Origin: Paenibacillus sp. FSL A5-0031
Lineage (GTDB): Bacteria; Bacillota; Bacilli; Paenibacillales; Paenibacillaceae
Assembly: GCF_001956295.1 (NCBI RefSeq)
Contig: NZ_MRTD01000019.1
Location: 81,351 to 145,350 of the forward strand
Length of the DNA stretch: 64,000 nt
Direction of reading: 5' to 3'
Part shown: positions 8,220 through 16,824 of the stretch, piece after piece
How the letters are laid out: every line of letters begins with the position of its first letter
How positions within the stretch are numbered: position 1 is the stretch's first letter
Translations under genes and position numbers: made by a program
The notes under the pieces: generated by a model
What the model saw: only the letters and a program-made list of their open reading frames with translations
What the model was told of the DNA's origin: nothing
The model's database searches: none

Positions 8220-8708
8220 CTAATCCATAATTGATAACTCTTTTATAAACCAAGCGTCTGTAGCATTATGCTCTGAACCATTTAATGGTCTTTCAAGTTG
8301 TTGGAAACCTAATTTAATGTAGAGGAGATTTGCTGCTTGAAGTTTCTTCAATGTTTCTAAATAACAATGTGTATAGTATTCCTTGGCGAAGTCGAGCGCT
8401 ACTTTCATAAGATCATTTGACAGACCCCTGCCTTGAGCTTCGGGTGTAATGTATAGCTTTTGCAACTCGCAAATTCCCAATTCCTGCCCAAAAGGTGCGA
8501 TCCCCACACCGCCTACCACTTCGTTTTGTTCATTCACTACAACCCAGTACTTTGAATTTGGTTGTTCCTTGTAATATTGTGCCAGATTGCTGAGTTGAGG
8601 GTCAAAATATGCTGTTCCCGGTATGTTTAGGTTAAATGATTCCAATGAGCTTCTAATTATTCGCTCTATGGTTTGATTGTCCTTTTCTTCAATTTCACGA
8701 ATTTGCAT
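8220..8708 (-). CDS. GNAT family N-acetyltransferase, 162 aa
   Basis: Transfers an acetyl group from acetyl-CoA to an unknown amine. The GNAT core is complete: VVNEQNEVVGGVGIAPFG (strands 2-4), LQKLYITPEAQGRGLSNDLM with the Q/RxxGxG/A-like acetyl-CoA loop, then FAKEYYTHCYLET and the terminal strand. The start is set at the ATG 9 nt after TTGGAG (MQIREIEEKD), five codons inside the longest frame. Stand-alone cassette; GNATs are also common cargo of integron arrays. Confidence 0.9.
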   Translation of the reverse strand: MQIREIEEKDNQTIERIIRSSLESFNLNIPGTAYFDPQLSNLAQYYKEQPNSKYWVVVNEQNEVVGGVGIAPFGQELGICELQKLYITPEAQGRGLSNDLMKVALDFAKEYYTHCYLETLKKLQAANLLYIKLGFQQLERPLNGSEHNATDAWFIKELSIMD

Positions 8709-8782
8709 TGTTGCATTCTCCAATATCTAAGTAATTTTAATTTTTTAATTCTAATACTATTCGCCAAATGATTCAAATTCAA

Positions 8783-8871
8783 GTATCCTGCACGTAGCTT
8801 AATGAAGAAGAGAGCAGCTACCATAGCAATCCGCTCTAGCGTTGCACAACTATCATGTTCCATTTGTTAAA
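8783..8871 (+). repeat. Array element, complete, subfamily A variant
   Basis: Left arm AGTATCCTGCACGTAGCTTA then ATGAAG, hairpin AGAGCAGCTACC … CCGCTCT, right arm GCACAACTATCATGTTCCAT then TTGTTAA. Confidence 0.85.
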
Positions 8872-8888
8872 AGACTTATAACAATTTA

Positions 8889-9143
8889 TCAATAGGATTC
8901 GTCTATTATGAGCCCTTCCTTTTCGAAATTCCCTTTTTTTCTTCTGAATCTCATATACTCATTCCAGTTCCACGATAACTGATATGTATCAATAACCAGC
9001 CATTTACATTCTTCACTTTTGAACCCTTTACTCTTCTGCAAATGGTCGTTAACTATTTCCTCAAGTATTTTCTCTCCATCACATGATTCCTTTAAACAGC
9101 TTTCTAACGTGATGTAATAACTCGGTTCAATATACTTCCACAA
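8889..9143 (-). CDS. Hypothetical cassette protein, 84 aa
   Basis: Unknown family. Soluble, helical and charged, with the motif SEECKWLVIDTYQLSWNWNE in the middle and a basic C-terminal part. GAGGTGATTAGAA precedes a TTG start (MWKYIEPSYY). Single gene between elements 8783 and 9166. Confidence 0.6.
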   Translation of the reverse strand: MWKYIEPSYYITLESCLKESCDGEKILEEIVNDHLQKSKGFKSEECKWLVIDTYQLSWNWNEYMRFRRKKGNFEKEGLIIDESY

Positions 9144-9165
9144 ATTCTAATCACCTCTTGATAAT

Positions 9166-9233
9166 TATATGTTTTCCGTTAATAGAGCCTACTCATCCAT
9201 ATGTTAATCAACTATCGATCCCCGTTAACATAA
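9166..9233 (+). repeat. Array element, short hairpin
   Basis: Left arm remnant TATGTTTTCCGTTAATAG, a short GAGCCTACTC segment in place of the hairpin, right arm TTAATCAACTATCGATCCCC then GTTAACATAA. Confidence 0.75.
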
Positions 9234-9284
9234 GCGATTTCCTGAGGATTTCGAAAAAATGCAGAATTACTTTTCACAAATAAA

Positions 9285-9420
9285 TCAATTAGGAAAGGTA
9301 ATATTTAATGTCTTATCATCTTCCGTCACCCAAGTAAACTCGAAATTTTCGGCTAACAGTGTCTTGCTATCATTTTTAATTCTTTCTTCAATATAAGATC
9401 GTAAATGTCCATCCTGTCCT
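9285..9420 (-). pseudogene. Gene fragment of unknown family
   Basis: A frame of about 44 codons reads GQDGHLRSYIEERIKNDSKT, then LLAENFEFTWVTEDDKTLNI and a TGA at 9285-9287, without a start codon. It looks like the remains of a small soluble protein. Between this and the next array arm (9421-9534) I see nothing coding. Confidence 0.4.
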
Positions 9421-9534
9421 CATAGCATTTACCTCATTTAGGAAGCTGCTAGGACATTATATTTCATTTACTTTTATTCAAAAAGTGTAACTTTCAGGTG
9501 TTCTATTTCATGTTTTCGATTTAGCCATTTCTAC

Positions 9535-9563
9535 GCTAAACCGAAACTGCCCGTTAGTCTGAC
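9535..9563 (+). repeat. Single left arm at the border of polysaccharide block 1
   Basis: GCTAAACCGAAACTGCCCGT then TAGTCTGACA. No right arm follows; the next arm downstream is the right arm at 19394, on the other side of the 9.8-19.1 kb block. Confidence 0.7.
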
Positions 9564-9623
9564 AACATCAGCAGGCAAAAAGAAAAGCCTCCCCGCATCA
9601 CCCTGCAGAGAGGCCCAACCCTA

Positions 9624-9740
9624 TTAAAATATCTTCTTAATCCGTTTATCCTTAAGTATCTCTACCGTTTCCCGAAACCGCAGTGAACGCACAATCTCCT
9701 GCTCCCGCGATATTTCAAGCTATCCAGCAGATCTAGCATT
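9624..9740 (-). pseudogene. 3'-end remnant of a manganese catalase gene
   Basis: A frame reads REQEIVRSLRFRETVEILKD then KRIKKIF and TAA (9624-9626). It matches the end of the larger catalase remnant at 47152-47574 (WEREIVHSLWFREAVEILKD). The upstream part is frameshifted and lost by about 9740. The terminator-like stretch that follows (CCTCCCCGCATCACCCTGCA) is also shared with the second remnant. Non-functional. Confidence 0.6.
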
Positions 9741-9801
9741 TCAACTTTCTTAGTACAATTTATTGGCAAGGATGATATTCTCGTTGGTACTCATCGTTTT
9801 A

Positions 9802-10941
9802 CTACCACAAAAACAACTCGTTCCCTTTTAGCTTGAAAACAGCTTCCATGAAATAATAGTCGCCATAAATGATTGAAATATGATTGTCATGATGATGATA
9901 CGCCGCTGAACCATTGATCAGCAGATGGTCGGAATCCGTCGTCCAGTCGCAGCGAGAAACGTCCAACGTTTTCAACAATTTCAGTGCGGCCTTCAGATAG
10001 ACTTCCTTTTCGTACTCGCCAACTGCTTTGGCGATTTCAATCAGTCCGCAAGCCGCGATTGCCGCTGCCGTGGAATCTTCGTAAGCGGGCTCGTTCGGTT
10101 GACGGAAATCGATCGGAATAATGCCGTTATCCGGAATATTTGCCATAAAATAATGCGCCACGCGTTTGGCTGCCTGCAAATATTCCTGCTTCCCTGTATG
10201 CTTATAACTGATCATAAAGCCGTACAAAGCCCACGTCTGCCCACGAGTCCAGGACGAGCCTTCCTCAAATCCTTGACCGCCATAAGTTCGGACAACGCTT
10301 CCTTTGAATGGGTCGAACTCCACGATATGATTCACGGAACCGTCCGGCCTAATAAAAGCATCGAGAGCGGTGTCAGCGTGCTTCATCGCGATTTGAGCAT
10401 ATCGCGGATCTTTGGTCTCTTCACTCGCCCAATACAGAAGAGGAAGATTCATCATGCAATCCACGATCGCCCATCCTCTCGTATCTTCGCTGGTTGTATC
10501 ATCGTTCCAAGCGCGGATAAACCCGCCCACCAAGTTTAATCGTCCGGCAAGCAAGTTGGCGGCATGCATCGCCCTCTTGCGGGATTCCAGATTTCCGGTA
10601 ACTTTATAATTGGCCACACTCGTAGGCAGCCACATAAAACCGACATCATGGTGCAGACCGTAGAATTGATGGAGACAAGCATCCAGAGCATCTTCCGTAA
10701 AATTGGCGATTTCCTTGTACTTCTGAGTCCCGGTTTCATGGTACATAAGCCACATCATGCCGCCCCAGAATCCATTAGTCCACCAGTTGATATCTTTCTC
10801 GATCTGGTTATCGTGCTCACCGTTACTTGTGGTATATGGAATTTTGCTGTTTGATCTTTCACTTACCGCGCCCATTTTGGCTGTTATTTTGGAAATAACA
10901 TTTTCAACCCAAATTTGATCGTCAGTCTGTAGGTTCAACAT
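9802..10941 (-). CDS. GH88-family unsaturated glucuronyl hydrolase, 379 aa
   Basis: Removes the 4,5-unsaturated uronic acid left at the non-reducing end of oligosaccharides by polysaccharide lyases. The (alpha/alpha)6 fold signatures are present: INWWTNGFWGGMMWLMYHET near residue 50, FYGLHHDVGFMWLPTSVANY with the conserved Asp near residue 100, RGWAIVDCMMNLPLLYWAS with a second candidate catalytic Asp near 160, and SSWTRGQTWALYGFMISY. Full family length, no signal peptide, so cytoplasmic. It is last in the minus-strand block 48 nt downstream of the lyase-like gene, implying sequential action on imported lyase products. Confidence 0.9.
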   Translation of the reverse strand: MLNLQTDDQIWVENVISKITAKMGAVSERSNSKIPYTTSNGEHDNQIEKDINWWTNGFWGGMMWLMYHETGTQKYKEIANFTEDALDACLHQFYGLHHDVGFMWLPTSVANYKVTGNLESRKRAMHAANLLAGRLNLVGGFIRAWNDDTTSEDTRGWAIVDCMMNLPLLYWASEETKDPRYAQIAMKHADTALDAFIRPDGSVNHIVEFDPFKGSVVRTYGGQGFEEGSSWTRGQTWALYGFMISYKHTGKQEYLQAAKRVAHYFMANIPDNGIIPIDFRQPNEPAYEDSTAAAIAACGLIEIAKAVGEYEKEVYLKAALKLLKTLDVSRCDWTTDSDHLLINGSAAYHHHDNHISIIYGDYYFMEAVFKLKGNELFLW

Positions 10942-10988
10942 CTTTTCACTCCTATTCTTATCTTTCTACGGGTTTCGCCATTGCAAGC

Positions 10989-12938
10989 CTATTTGGATAT
11001 GTGCATATCTCTTTCGTGTATCGAAACAAAGTATCGCTCTTCAAGCTCGAAGTTAAATACACCATCCGCTGTTTTAACAATCTGAACGGCAGGCTGCTGC
11101 CCCCCTTGAAAAGGAATAAGCACCGTCAAGAAAGTAACCGTACCGCTGAATCTATCTTGGAAGCGTACCCTTGTCGAAGGCCTTGAGAGATCGGTCTCAT
11201 CAGACAACCTTCCTTGTAGAAAATCCAATTCCCCTATATGGCTTGTCGCAATCGCCAGATTCGCATTTTCGCTTGTCGCAATCACGCCGCCCAGGTTCTC
11301 CTTCACCTCGACAAAATCCAGATGGAAATAGCGCTGAACGCTATGGTCATTCAGCCCTTCCACAAGGTCCGCAATAAGAACGAACCGATTATCGACCAGT
11401 GAAATATGCCGGTGATGAATCACCGGTTCGTAATTTGTATGGCAGGCGCTGGCGAGCCGGTAGAAACCTCTATCCTCTACATTGTAGATTCCGCCGGGTT
11501 TTTGCGGTCCGTATTGAAAGGGGCGAATATACTCGAAATGATCTCGCTCATCGATTAGCAGCGTAGAGTGATAATTTGAACTCTTGAACTGCTTGCGGTC
11601 CTCATCATCTCGATAACAAAAAAATCCGGGATCGCAAATCATGTCTTTTCCGAGCGCAGTAAAATCAAAGCTCATCAAATCAATGTGGGCATGGGCATTC
11701 TGAACAGGGCTTTTACATGTAAACAAAAAACTGAGAGCCTTTGAATCCCAGCCGCTGCGGATAATCGCTTGATGCAACGTTCGATTCCAAAATGTCGTCG
11801 GCTTATCTAGTACAAACTGTCTGCCCTGCAGGGAGTAAAGCTCTTCCACGAATTTGCTGACATCGAGCGCCCTCCATACATGCTTGCTTGCTTCCCGTAC
11901 CACCTCGTTCACATCGATCAAATTTGTTGCAAGTCCGAGCCAGGACACATCCTCCAATGCAAAATACCCATAGACGCCGGACATTACAGCAAGGGGATTC
12001 GCATAGGAATCGCCGACAGGCACACATTTACCGGTCGGTCTTAACGAGTAGATTGAGTAATCCAAATTTTTTCTAAACCGCTCCATGTACGCAGGTGAGA
12101 ACTGAAAGTGGAAACGTTTAGCCAGAACCACAGCTAGCCCGAACCAGAACATGCAGCCATTATGGTACGATGGGCAACCCTCGATTTGACCGCCGTCCTC
12201 CGTCAACTGCGCTATGCTGCACTTTTCGATGCCATCGATCGCAAAAGCCTTCCATTCTTCCGCTTCTTTCAGCTCGGGAAAATATAGGGCCGTCGTCAGA
12301 AGACCCAAACACTCCATTAAATAATGATTATGATCCGCTTTAGGCCACAGCTGAGGCGACACGTTGCGCAGAGCTTTTATTTGCTTGTAAATGACTGTTA
12401 AATACTGCTCCAACACTGCCTCCGTAAACAGCTCCGAGTGACCTAGATGCTCCAGGATAAGCGGCCAAATTTTGTAGGCTCGAATACCAATCTCCAAAAC
12501 CCTCAGCGGATGGCATTTCGTAAAATAGTCAATCGGCTTATCGAGTAAGTCCTCGGGAATAGTGACTAACTCGATCCAGTTCATCATTTCATCGACGACC
12601 TTATGACCGTACTTCACATCCTTAGTGAGAGAATAGGCTTCCAGCAAGTCCTGCCAATGAGTCATGCGATTCAGCTGCCATAAATATTCATTATCATTAT
12701 GTCTGCGCTCCAGCCAGTTAGGCGGGTTCCCTACAAACTCTCTTACTCCCCCCGTACCTGGAAGCATGATCATCCCTTGATAAGCGAGTTCTGCATTCGC
12801 GATCGTCTCGCGCACATGATCAGGCATATGGGCTGCTATATAGGCGGCTTTATCTTCCATCGGCTCTAGCCTCGAACGCAAGTTAGCTAGCAGCTCTGTT
12901 GTACTTATCGGTTCAATCAACAATGATTGCAGATTCAT
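10989..12938 (-). CDS. Heparinase II/III-family protein, 649 aa
   Basis: Probable polysaccharide lyase or oligo-lyase on uronate-containing glycans. An N-terminal helical toroid (residues 1-330; KADHNHYLMECLGLLTTALY, EDGGQIEGCPSYHNGCMFWF) is followed by the heparinase II/III beta-sandwich (NAHAHIDLMSFDFTALGKDM, then ICDPGFF and SSNYHSTLLID). Start placed at the ATG 9 nt after TTGGAG (MNLQSLLIEP), 17 codons inside the longest frame. No signal peptide, so it may act on imported oligosaccharides. It lies between the binding protein gene and GH88. The exact substrate cannot be read from sequence. Confidence 0.85.
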   Translation of the reverse strand: MNLQSLLIEPISTTELLANLRSRLEPMEDKAAYIAAHMPDHVRETIANAELAYQGMIMLPGTGGVREFVGNPPNWLERRHNDNEYLWQLNRMTHWQDLLEAYSLTKDVKYGHKVVDEMMNWIELVTIPEDLLDKPIDYFTKCHPLRVLEIGIRAYKIWPLILEHLGHSELFTEAVLEQYLTVIYKQIKALRNVSPQLWPKADHNHYLMECLGLLTTALYFPELKEAEEWKAFAIDGIEKCSIAQLTEDGGQIEGCPSYHNGCMFWFGLAVVLAKRFHFQFSPAYMERFRKNLDYSIYSLRPTGKCVPVGDSYANPLAVMSGVYGYFALEDVSWLGLATNLIDVNEVVREASKHVWRALDVSKFVEELYSLQGRQFVLDKPTTFWNRTLHQAIIRSGWDSKALSFLFTCKSPVQNAHAHIDLMSFDFTALGKDMICDPGFFCYRDDEDRKQFKSSNYHSTLLIDERDHFEYIRPFQYGPQKPGGIYNVEDRGFYRLASACHTNYEPVIHHRHISLVDNRFVLIADLVEGLNDHSVQRYFHLDFVEVKENLGGVIATSENANLAIATSHIGELDFLQGRLSDETDLSRPSTRVRFQDRFSGTVTFLTVLIPFQGGQQPAVQIVKTADGVFNFELEERYFVSIHERDMHISK

Positions 12939-13064
12939 TTCTTCATCTCCAATAAATAATTTTTGTTTCGTTACGAAGTTCTCTATCACATTTTCGATAA
13001 CCTTTACAATCCAGAGGGAATACTCCCCCCAAAATCATCACGGCTCCGGAGGGAGGGATTCCAA

Positions 13065-14687
13065 CTATTTCATGTAACGGTCGTATGCAACTTGCTCTAG
13101 TTCAAGCAATTGCTTGATGCCTAAGTCTTCCAACTCCTTAATATACTTGCTGAATGTCTCATCGTTGATCGGTTCTACGCCGAGCACCCATCTCTGCAGC
13201 TTTTCCTCGACATAGGTCAATACGCCCGCATTCAGCTCCTCAAATTTGGTCCGTTCCTCATCCGTATATGAGATCGGTGGGTAGGCCTGCATAATATAAC
13301 CATTGTCAATGTATTCCTTGATACCTTTCAACGCAGTCGCGTTTGTCCATTGTTCTTCGTAAGCATAGTCTTGCTGGAAGGCCAGCTCGATCTGAGCTCC
13401 CTCTTCCTGAAGCTGTTGAATAACTGTCTTTTCTTTATTTTTCAATACGGAGTCTTTAAACTTCGGCTTGCCGTCCACGAGGTCATAGTCCTTTCCTTCG
13501 ATGCCAAAGTTCATCAGTCTCCGACCCTCCTCGGAGAACCAGAAATCCATATATTTGATCGCTTCGACGGGATGCTTGGTACTCGCTGAGATTCCCCATC
13601 CGCTCGCATGCGTCCCTTTACGGGAACTCTCTTCGACGACTTTGCCCTCGGTATTCACTGGGGGCGTCATCGGAACAAAGGAGAAGCTAGGAATCTTAGA
13701 CGCAAGAATATCATTGAAATTAGCCGTGCTGGCGAACCAATCGTGCGTCATGCCGCCGACATTGTCTCCGAGCAAAATGTCACGCGCTTTCGCTCCGCGG
13801 GTGAAAATTTCTTTATCAATTAAGCCTTCCTTGTACCACTTCGCAATATTCTCGATTGCCGTCTTATATCCTGGCTCATACATGCCGTACTTGACGACAC
13901 CGTTGTCCGCGTAAAATCCACGTTTGGCCGCATCGGCCCCGCCCTGCACACCCCACTGGATGAGCAGGTCGTAAATTCCATCTAGCTTCGACCTGCTGAA
14001 ATATGGAATTTCATCCTTTGCTCCGTTGCCGTTCGGATCCTTTTCTTTGAATGCTTTCAATAGTGCATACAGCTCATCTACCGTTTTGGGTTGCTCAAGT
14101 CCCAGTTTTTCCAGCCAATCCTGGCGTACAAACCAGCCCCTGGCAGCCGGTCCATCCGGAGTAAAGTTAAGGAAATACGTTTTGCCGTTATAGGCTTTCA
14201 TATATTTGGCTGCATCAGGATGTTCAGAAAAGAACTTTTTAATGTTCGGAGCATGTTCTTCAATCAGTCCATCTAGCTCAAGAAAGGCTCCTTCAACCCC
14301 AAGGCTGTCGTACTGCTCCTTAATTTGATGATGAACCAGATCGGGAATTTTCCCGGAAGCCATCATTGTATTGAACAGTTCTTTACTATTCGTTGAGGCT
14401 TTAGATGCCGTTCCTTTCAACTTAATATTGGTCATCGCTGCCGCTTCTTTGAAGATAGGCCAATTATCGTCGAAAATAAACTTGTCTGAGTAATGCATAT
14501 GGATCGTCAGCTCAAGCGGGTCTTTTGCGATCAGTTGCCCAAATAGCTGCTTTGTATCCGTTTCTTTTGAATCAACCGCCGAACTTCCACTATTTTGCGG
14601 CACATTATTGTTGCTACAGCCCGCTAGCAGCATACCGACTGTCACCATGATTAATGCAGATGCTTTTATCCTTTTTTTGTTACCCAC
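13065..14687 (-). CDS. ABC transporter substrate-binding lipoprotein (LplA-like), 540 aa
   Basis: Extracellular sugar-binding component of the importer encoded upstream. Start taken at the GTG 8 nt after GGAGG. The resulting N-terminus (GNKKRIKASALIMVTVGMLL then AGCSNNN) is a lipoprotein signal with lipobox LLAGC. Family 1 binding-protein features follow (IPDLVHHQIKEQYDSLGVEG, GWFVRQDWLEKLGLEQPKTV, DELYALLKAFKEKDPNGNG, GWGISASTKHPVEAIKYMDF). Length of about 540 residues is typical of LplA/YtcQ proteins. In line with two permeases; no ATPase is nearby, as usual for systems sharing a common MsmX-type ATPase. Confidence 0.9.
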   Translation of the reverse strand: MGNKKRIKASALIMVTVGMLLAGCSNNNVPQNSGSSAVDSKETDTKQLFGQLIAKDPLELTIHMHYSDKFIFDDNWPIFKEAAAMTNIKLKGTASKASTNSKELFNTMMASGKIPDLVHHQIKEQYDSLGVEGAFLELDGLIEEHAPNIKKFFSEHPDAAKYMKAYNGKTYFLNFTPDGPAARGWFVRQDWLEKLGLEQPKTVDELYALLKAFKEKDPNGNGAKDEIPYFSRSKLDGIYDLLIQWGVQGGADAAKRGFYADNGVVKYGMYEPGYKTAIENIAKWYKEGLIDKEIFTRGAKARDILLGDNVGGMTHDWFASTANFNDILASKIPSFSFVPMTPPVNTEGKVVEESSRKGTHASGWGISASTKHPVEAIKYMDFWFSEEGRRLMNFGIEGKDYDLVDGKPKFKDSVLKNKEKTVIQQLQEEGAQIELAFQQDYAYEEQWTNATALKGIKEYIDNGYIMQAYPPISYTDEERTKFEELNAGVLTYVEEKLQRWVLGVEPINDETFSKYIKELEDLGIKQLLELEQVAYDRYMK

Positions 14688-14745
14688 ATTTATGACCTCC
14701 CAATATTGGTTTCTTGAATTCATAATAAAAAGATTGAAGCAGCCA

Positions 14746-15606
14746 CTAGCCCTTGACCGAGCCGATCATAGTGCCTTTGACAAAGTATTTCTGAATGAAG
14801 GGATACGCTGCAACAATTGGAATAATGGAGACGATAATAGTTGCATAAATAATTGTTTCCTTTGAATATACCGCCATATTGCCCATCTCGTCGCTCACGT
14901 TCATCTCTACGATGAGTTTCTTTAGCAGCACTTGCAGCGGTACCTTGCCCTCGTCGCTTAGGAGGATCATCGTCCAGAAATAGCCATTCCAACGGTGTAC
15001 CGCATAGAACAATCCGATTGTCACAAGCGAAGCTTTGGACAGCGGCAGATACACTTTCCATAAGATCGTAAGATCATTTGCACCGTCAACCTTTGCCGCT
15101 TCCTCGAGTTCCTCCGGAATGCTCTGGAAGAACGTTCTCATGAGGAAGACATAGAAAGTCGTAATCGCGAAACCGATAATAATCGTAAATCTACTGTCGA
15201 GCATGTTCAAATCTCGGAAATTAAGATAGGTCGGAATCATACCTGGTTGAAACCACATCGTCAACGCGATAAAGAAGCTGATGGCTGTGCGCCCCATAAC
15301 CCGTTTCTTGGACAAGGCATAGGCACCACAAATGGTGAGAATTAAATTGACGATTACACCGAATATGGTGTAATAAAACGTGTTTAAATAGGCAATCCAA
15401 ATTCCCTTTTCCGATAGTACCTTTGCATAAGAGTCAAAGTTAATATCGTGCGGCAGCAAGATTACCTTGCCTGTAACGACCGATTGGGAGGAGCTCATAG
15501 ATGCAGATAAGACATAGACAAAAGGGTACAACGCAAGCAATGCTATAATTCCAAGAAATACACAATTAAAAATATAAAACAGCTTTTCGCCTCTGGTTTT
15601 TTTCAT
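14746..15606 (-). CDS. Carbohydrate ABC transporter permease (YtcP/LplC-like), 286 aa
   Basis: Inner-membrane subunit of the importer. Six membrane helices; the EAA loop interacting with the ATPase is EELEEAAKVDGANDLTILWK around residue 180. It ends with the family-typical YFVKGTMIGSVKG. Start ATG follows GGTGATGGAAG. It is 10 nt downstream of the partner permease, so the two are co-transcribed and form a heterodimer. Confidence 0.92.
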   Translation of the reverse strand: MKKTRGEKLFYIFNCVFLGIIALLALYPFVYVLSASMSSSQSVVTGKVILLPHDINFDSYAKVLSEKGIWIAYLNTFYYTIFGVIVNLILTICGAYALSKKRVMGRTAISFFIALTMWFQPGMIPTYLNFRDLNMLDSRFTIIIGFAITTFYVFLMRTFFQSIPEELEEAAKVDGANDLTILWKVYLPLSKASLVTIGLFYAVHRWNGYFWTMILLSDEGKVPLQVLLKKLIVEMNVSDEMGNMAVYSKETIIYATIIVSIIPIVAAYPFIQKYFVKGTMIGSVKG

Positions 15607-15616
15607 CTTCCATCAC

Positions 15617-16537
15617 CTACCATAATCCAGTCTCCGTTAACTTCTTGCTCATCTTGTTGGCAAATACGACGAGAATAAATCCAACGACGGCATTGAACAG
15701 TCCCACCGCTGTTGCCAGGTCGTAACGTGCATCCTGAAGACCGGAACGGTAAACGTAGGTGTTAATAACGTCGGCTGCCTCATAGGTTGCCGGCTGATAT
15801 AGAAGAATGATTGCTTCATATCCAACTTCCAGCATGGAACCCACCTTCATGACAAGCATGATTGCGATCGTCGGAATGATGGCGGGAAGCGTGATGTACC
15901 ATGTTTGCTTCCATCTATTAGCTCCATCGATAACCGCTGCTTCGTACAATGCAGGATTGACACCAGACAAAGCGGCTAAATAGATGATGGTACCAAATCC
16001 CGCTTCCTTCCAAATATCCATGGAACCGATAAATATTGTTCGGAAATAATCGGGATTGGTCAGAAAGTATTGCTTTTCGCCCCCTACCATCTCAATCAGG
16101 ATATTAATAATACCGTTGCTAGGAGCCAAAAAGTTGGTAACAATCCCAGCTACGACAACAACCGAAATAAAATGGGGCAAATACGTAAAAGTCTGCACCG
16201 TTGCTTTGAAAATCCCGCTCTTCAATTCGTTTAGTAACAAAGCGAGGATAATCGGCACAGGAAACGCGAACAGCAATTGATAAAAACTGAGCAATACGGT
16301 GTTTTTTAATAGCCGCCAAAAATACGGACTTTTAAAGAACGTCTCGAAGTGTTCAAACCCAACCCAAGGACTCGCTTCGATTCCTTTATATACACTGAAA
16401 TCCTTAAAGGCGATTTGCAAGCCATACATCGGCTTATATGCAAAAATGATATACCAAGCCAGGAACGGAATCAGGAGCAGATAAAGGTAACGGTCCCTGA
16501 TCAGGTTGGCTTTTATTTGTTTAAAGTTAAGCAGCAC
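15617..16537 (-). CDS. Carbohydrate ABC transporter permease (LplB-like), 306 aa
   Basis: Inner-membrane subunit; six helices, with DRYLYLLLIPFLAWYIIFAY at the N-terminus and the EAA loop NPALYEAAVIDGANRWKQTW. Start placed at a GTG after GAGGAGAAGAGG (LLNFKQIKANLIRD), 19 codons inside the longest frame because the upstream codons (ERRRGF) are the ribosome site itself. First gene of the transporter operon; a cre-like site lies about 100 nt upstream. Confidence 0.9.
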   Translation of the reverse strand: MLLNFKQIKANLIRDRYLYLLLIPFLAWYIIFAYKPMYGLQIAFKDFSVYKGIEASPWVGFEHFETFFKSPYFWRLLKNTVLLSFYQLLFAFPVPIILALLLNELKSGIFKATVQTFTYLPHFISVVVVAGIVTNFLAPSNGIINILIEMVGGEKQYFLTNPDYFRTIFIGSMDIWKEAGFGTIIYLAALSGVNPALYEAAVIDGANRWKQTWYITLPAIIPTIAIMLVMKVGSMLEVGYEAIILLYQPATYEAADVINTYVYRSGLQDARYDLATAVGLFNAVVGFILVVFANKMSKKLTETGLW

Positions 16538-16633
16538 GAATCCTCTTCTCCTCTCGCAATGATGTTTAGCTGATTTCCTTAGGAGCGCTCCCATTTGAAA
16601 GGTCAGCGTTGCAATTCAAACTATAGATACGAA

Positions 16634-16647
16634 TGAAAGCGCTGTCT
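16634..16647 (-). promoter_or_regulatory. Candidate CcpA (cre) site before the block-1 transporter operon
   Basis: TGAAAGCGCTGTCT matches the cre consensus TGWAARCGYTWNCW at all but one position, and sits in the likely promoter region of the gene starting at 16537. This suggests carbon catabolite repression of the operon. Sequence match only. Confidence 0.5.
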
Positions 16648-16756
16648 ATCGCCATTATTTCATCTAGCATCAACTCTTTATGTCGTAGTCCATAATGTGC
16701 ATTATTTCATGTATCAACAATTTCCCTTCATTTAGAAAAGTGTCAGTCGAACATAC

Positions 16757-16791
16757 AAAAGCCGCCTGGCACTTAGGCTAGGCGGCTTTTT
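16757..16791 (-). terminator. Rho-independent terminator of the membrane AraC gene
   Basis: AAAAGCCGCCTGGCACTTAG / GCTAGGCGGCTTTTT forms a 10-11-bp GC-rich stem with A and T runs on both sides. It lies 33 nt downstream of the minus-strand regulator gene and upstream of the transporter operon, separating the two transcripts. It could work in both directions. Confidence 0.85.
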
Positions 16792-16824
16792 ATGAATCAA
16801 CAATTCTCATTGTATGAAGCCTTA

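Noticed and set aside
10412..12076. Open frames opposite the GH88 and heparinase-like genes
   Set aside because: They overlap strongly supported genes in antisense and have no start signals.
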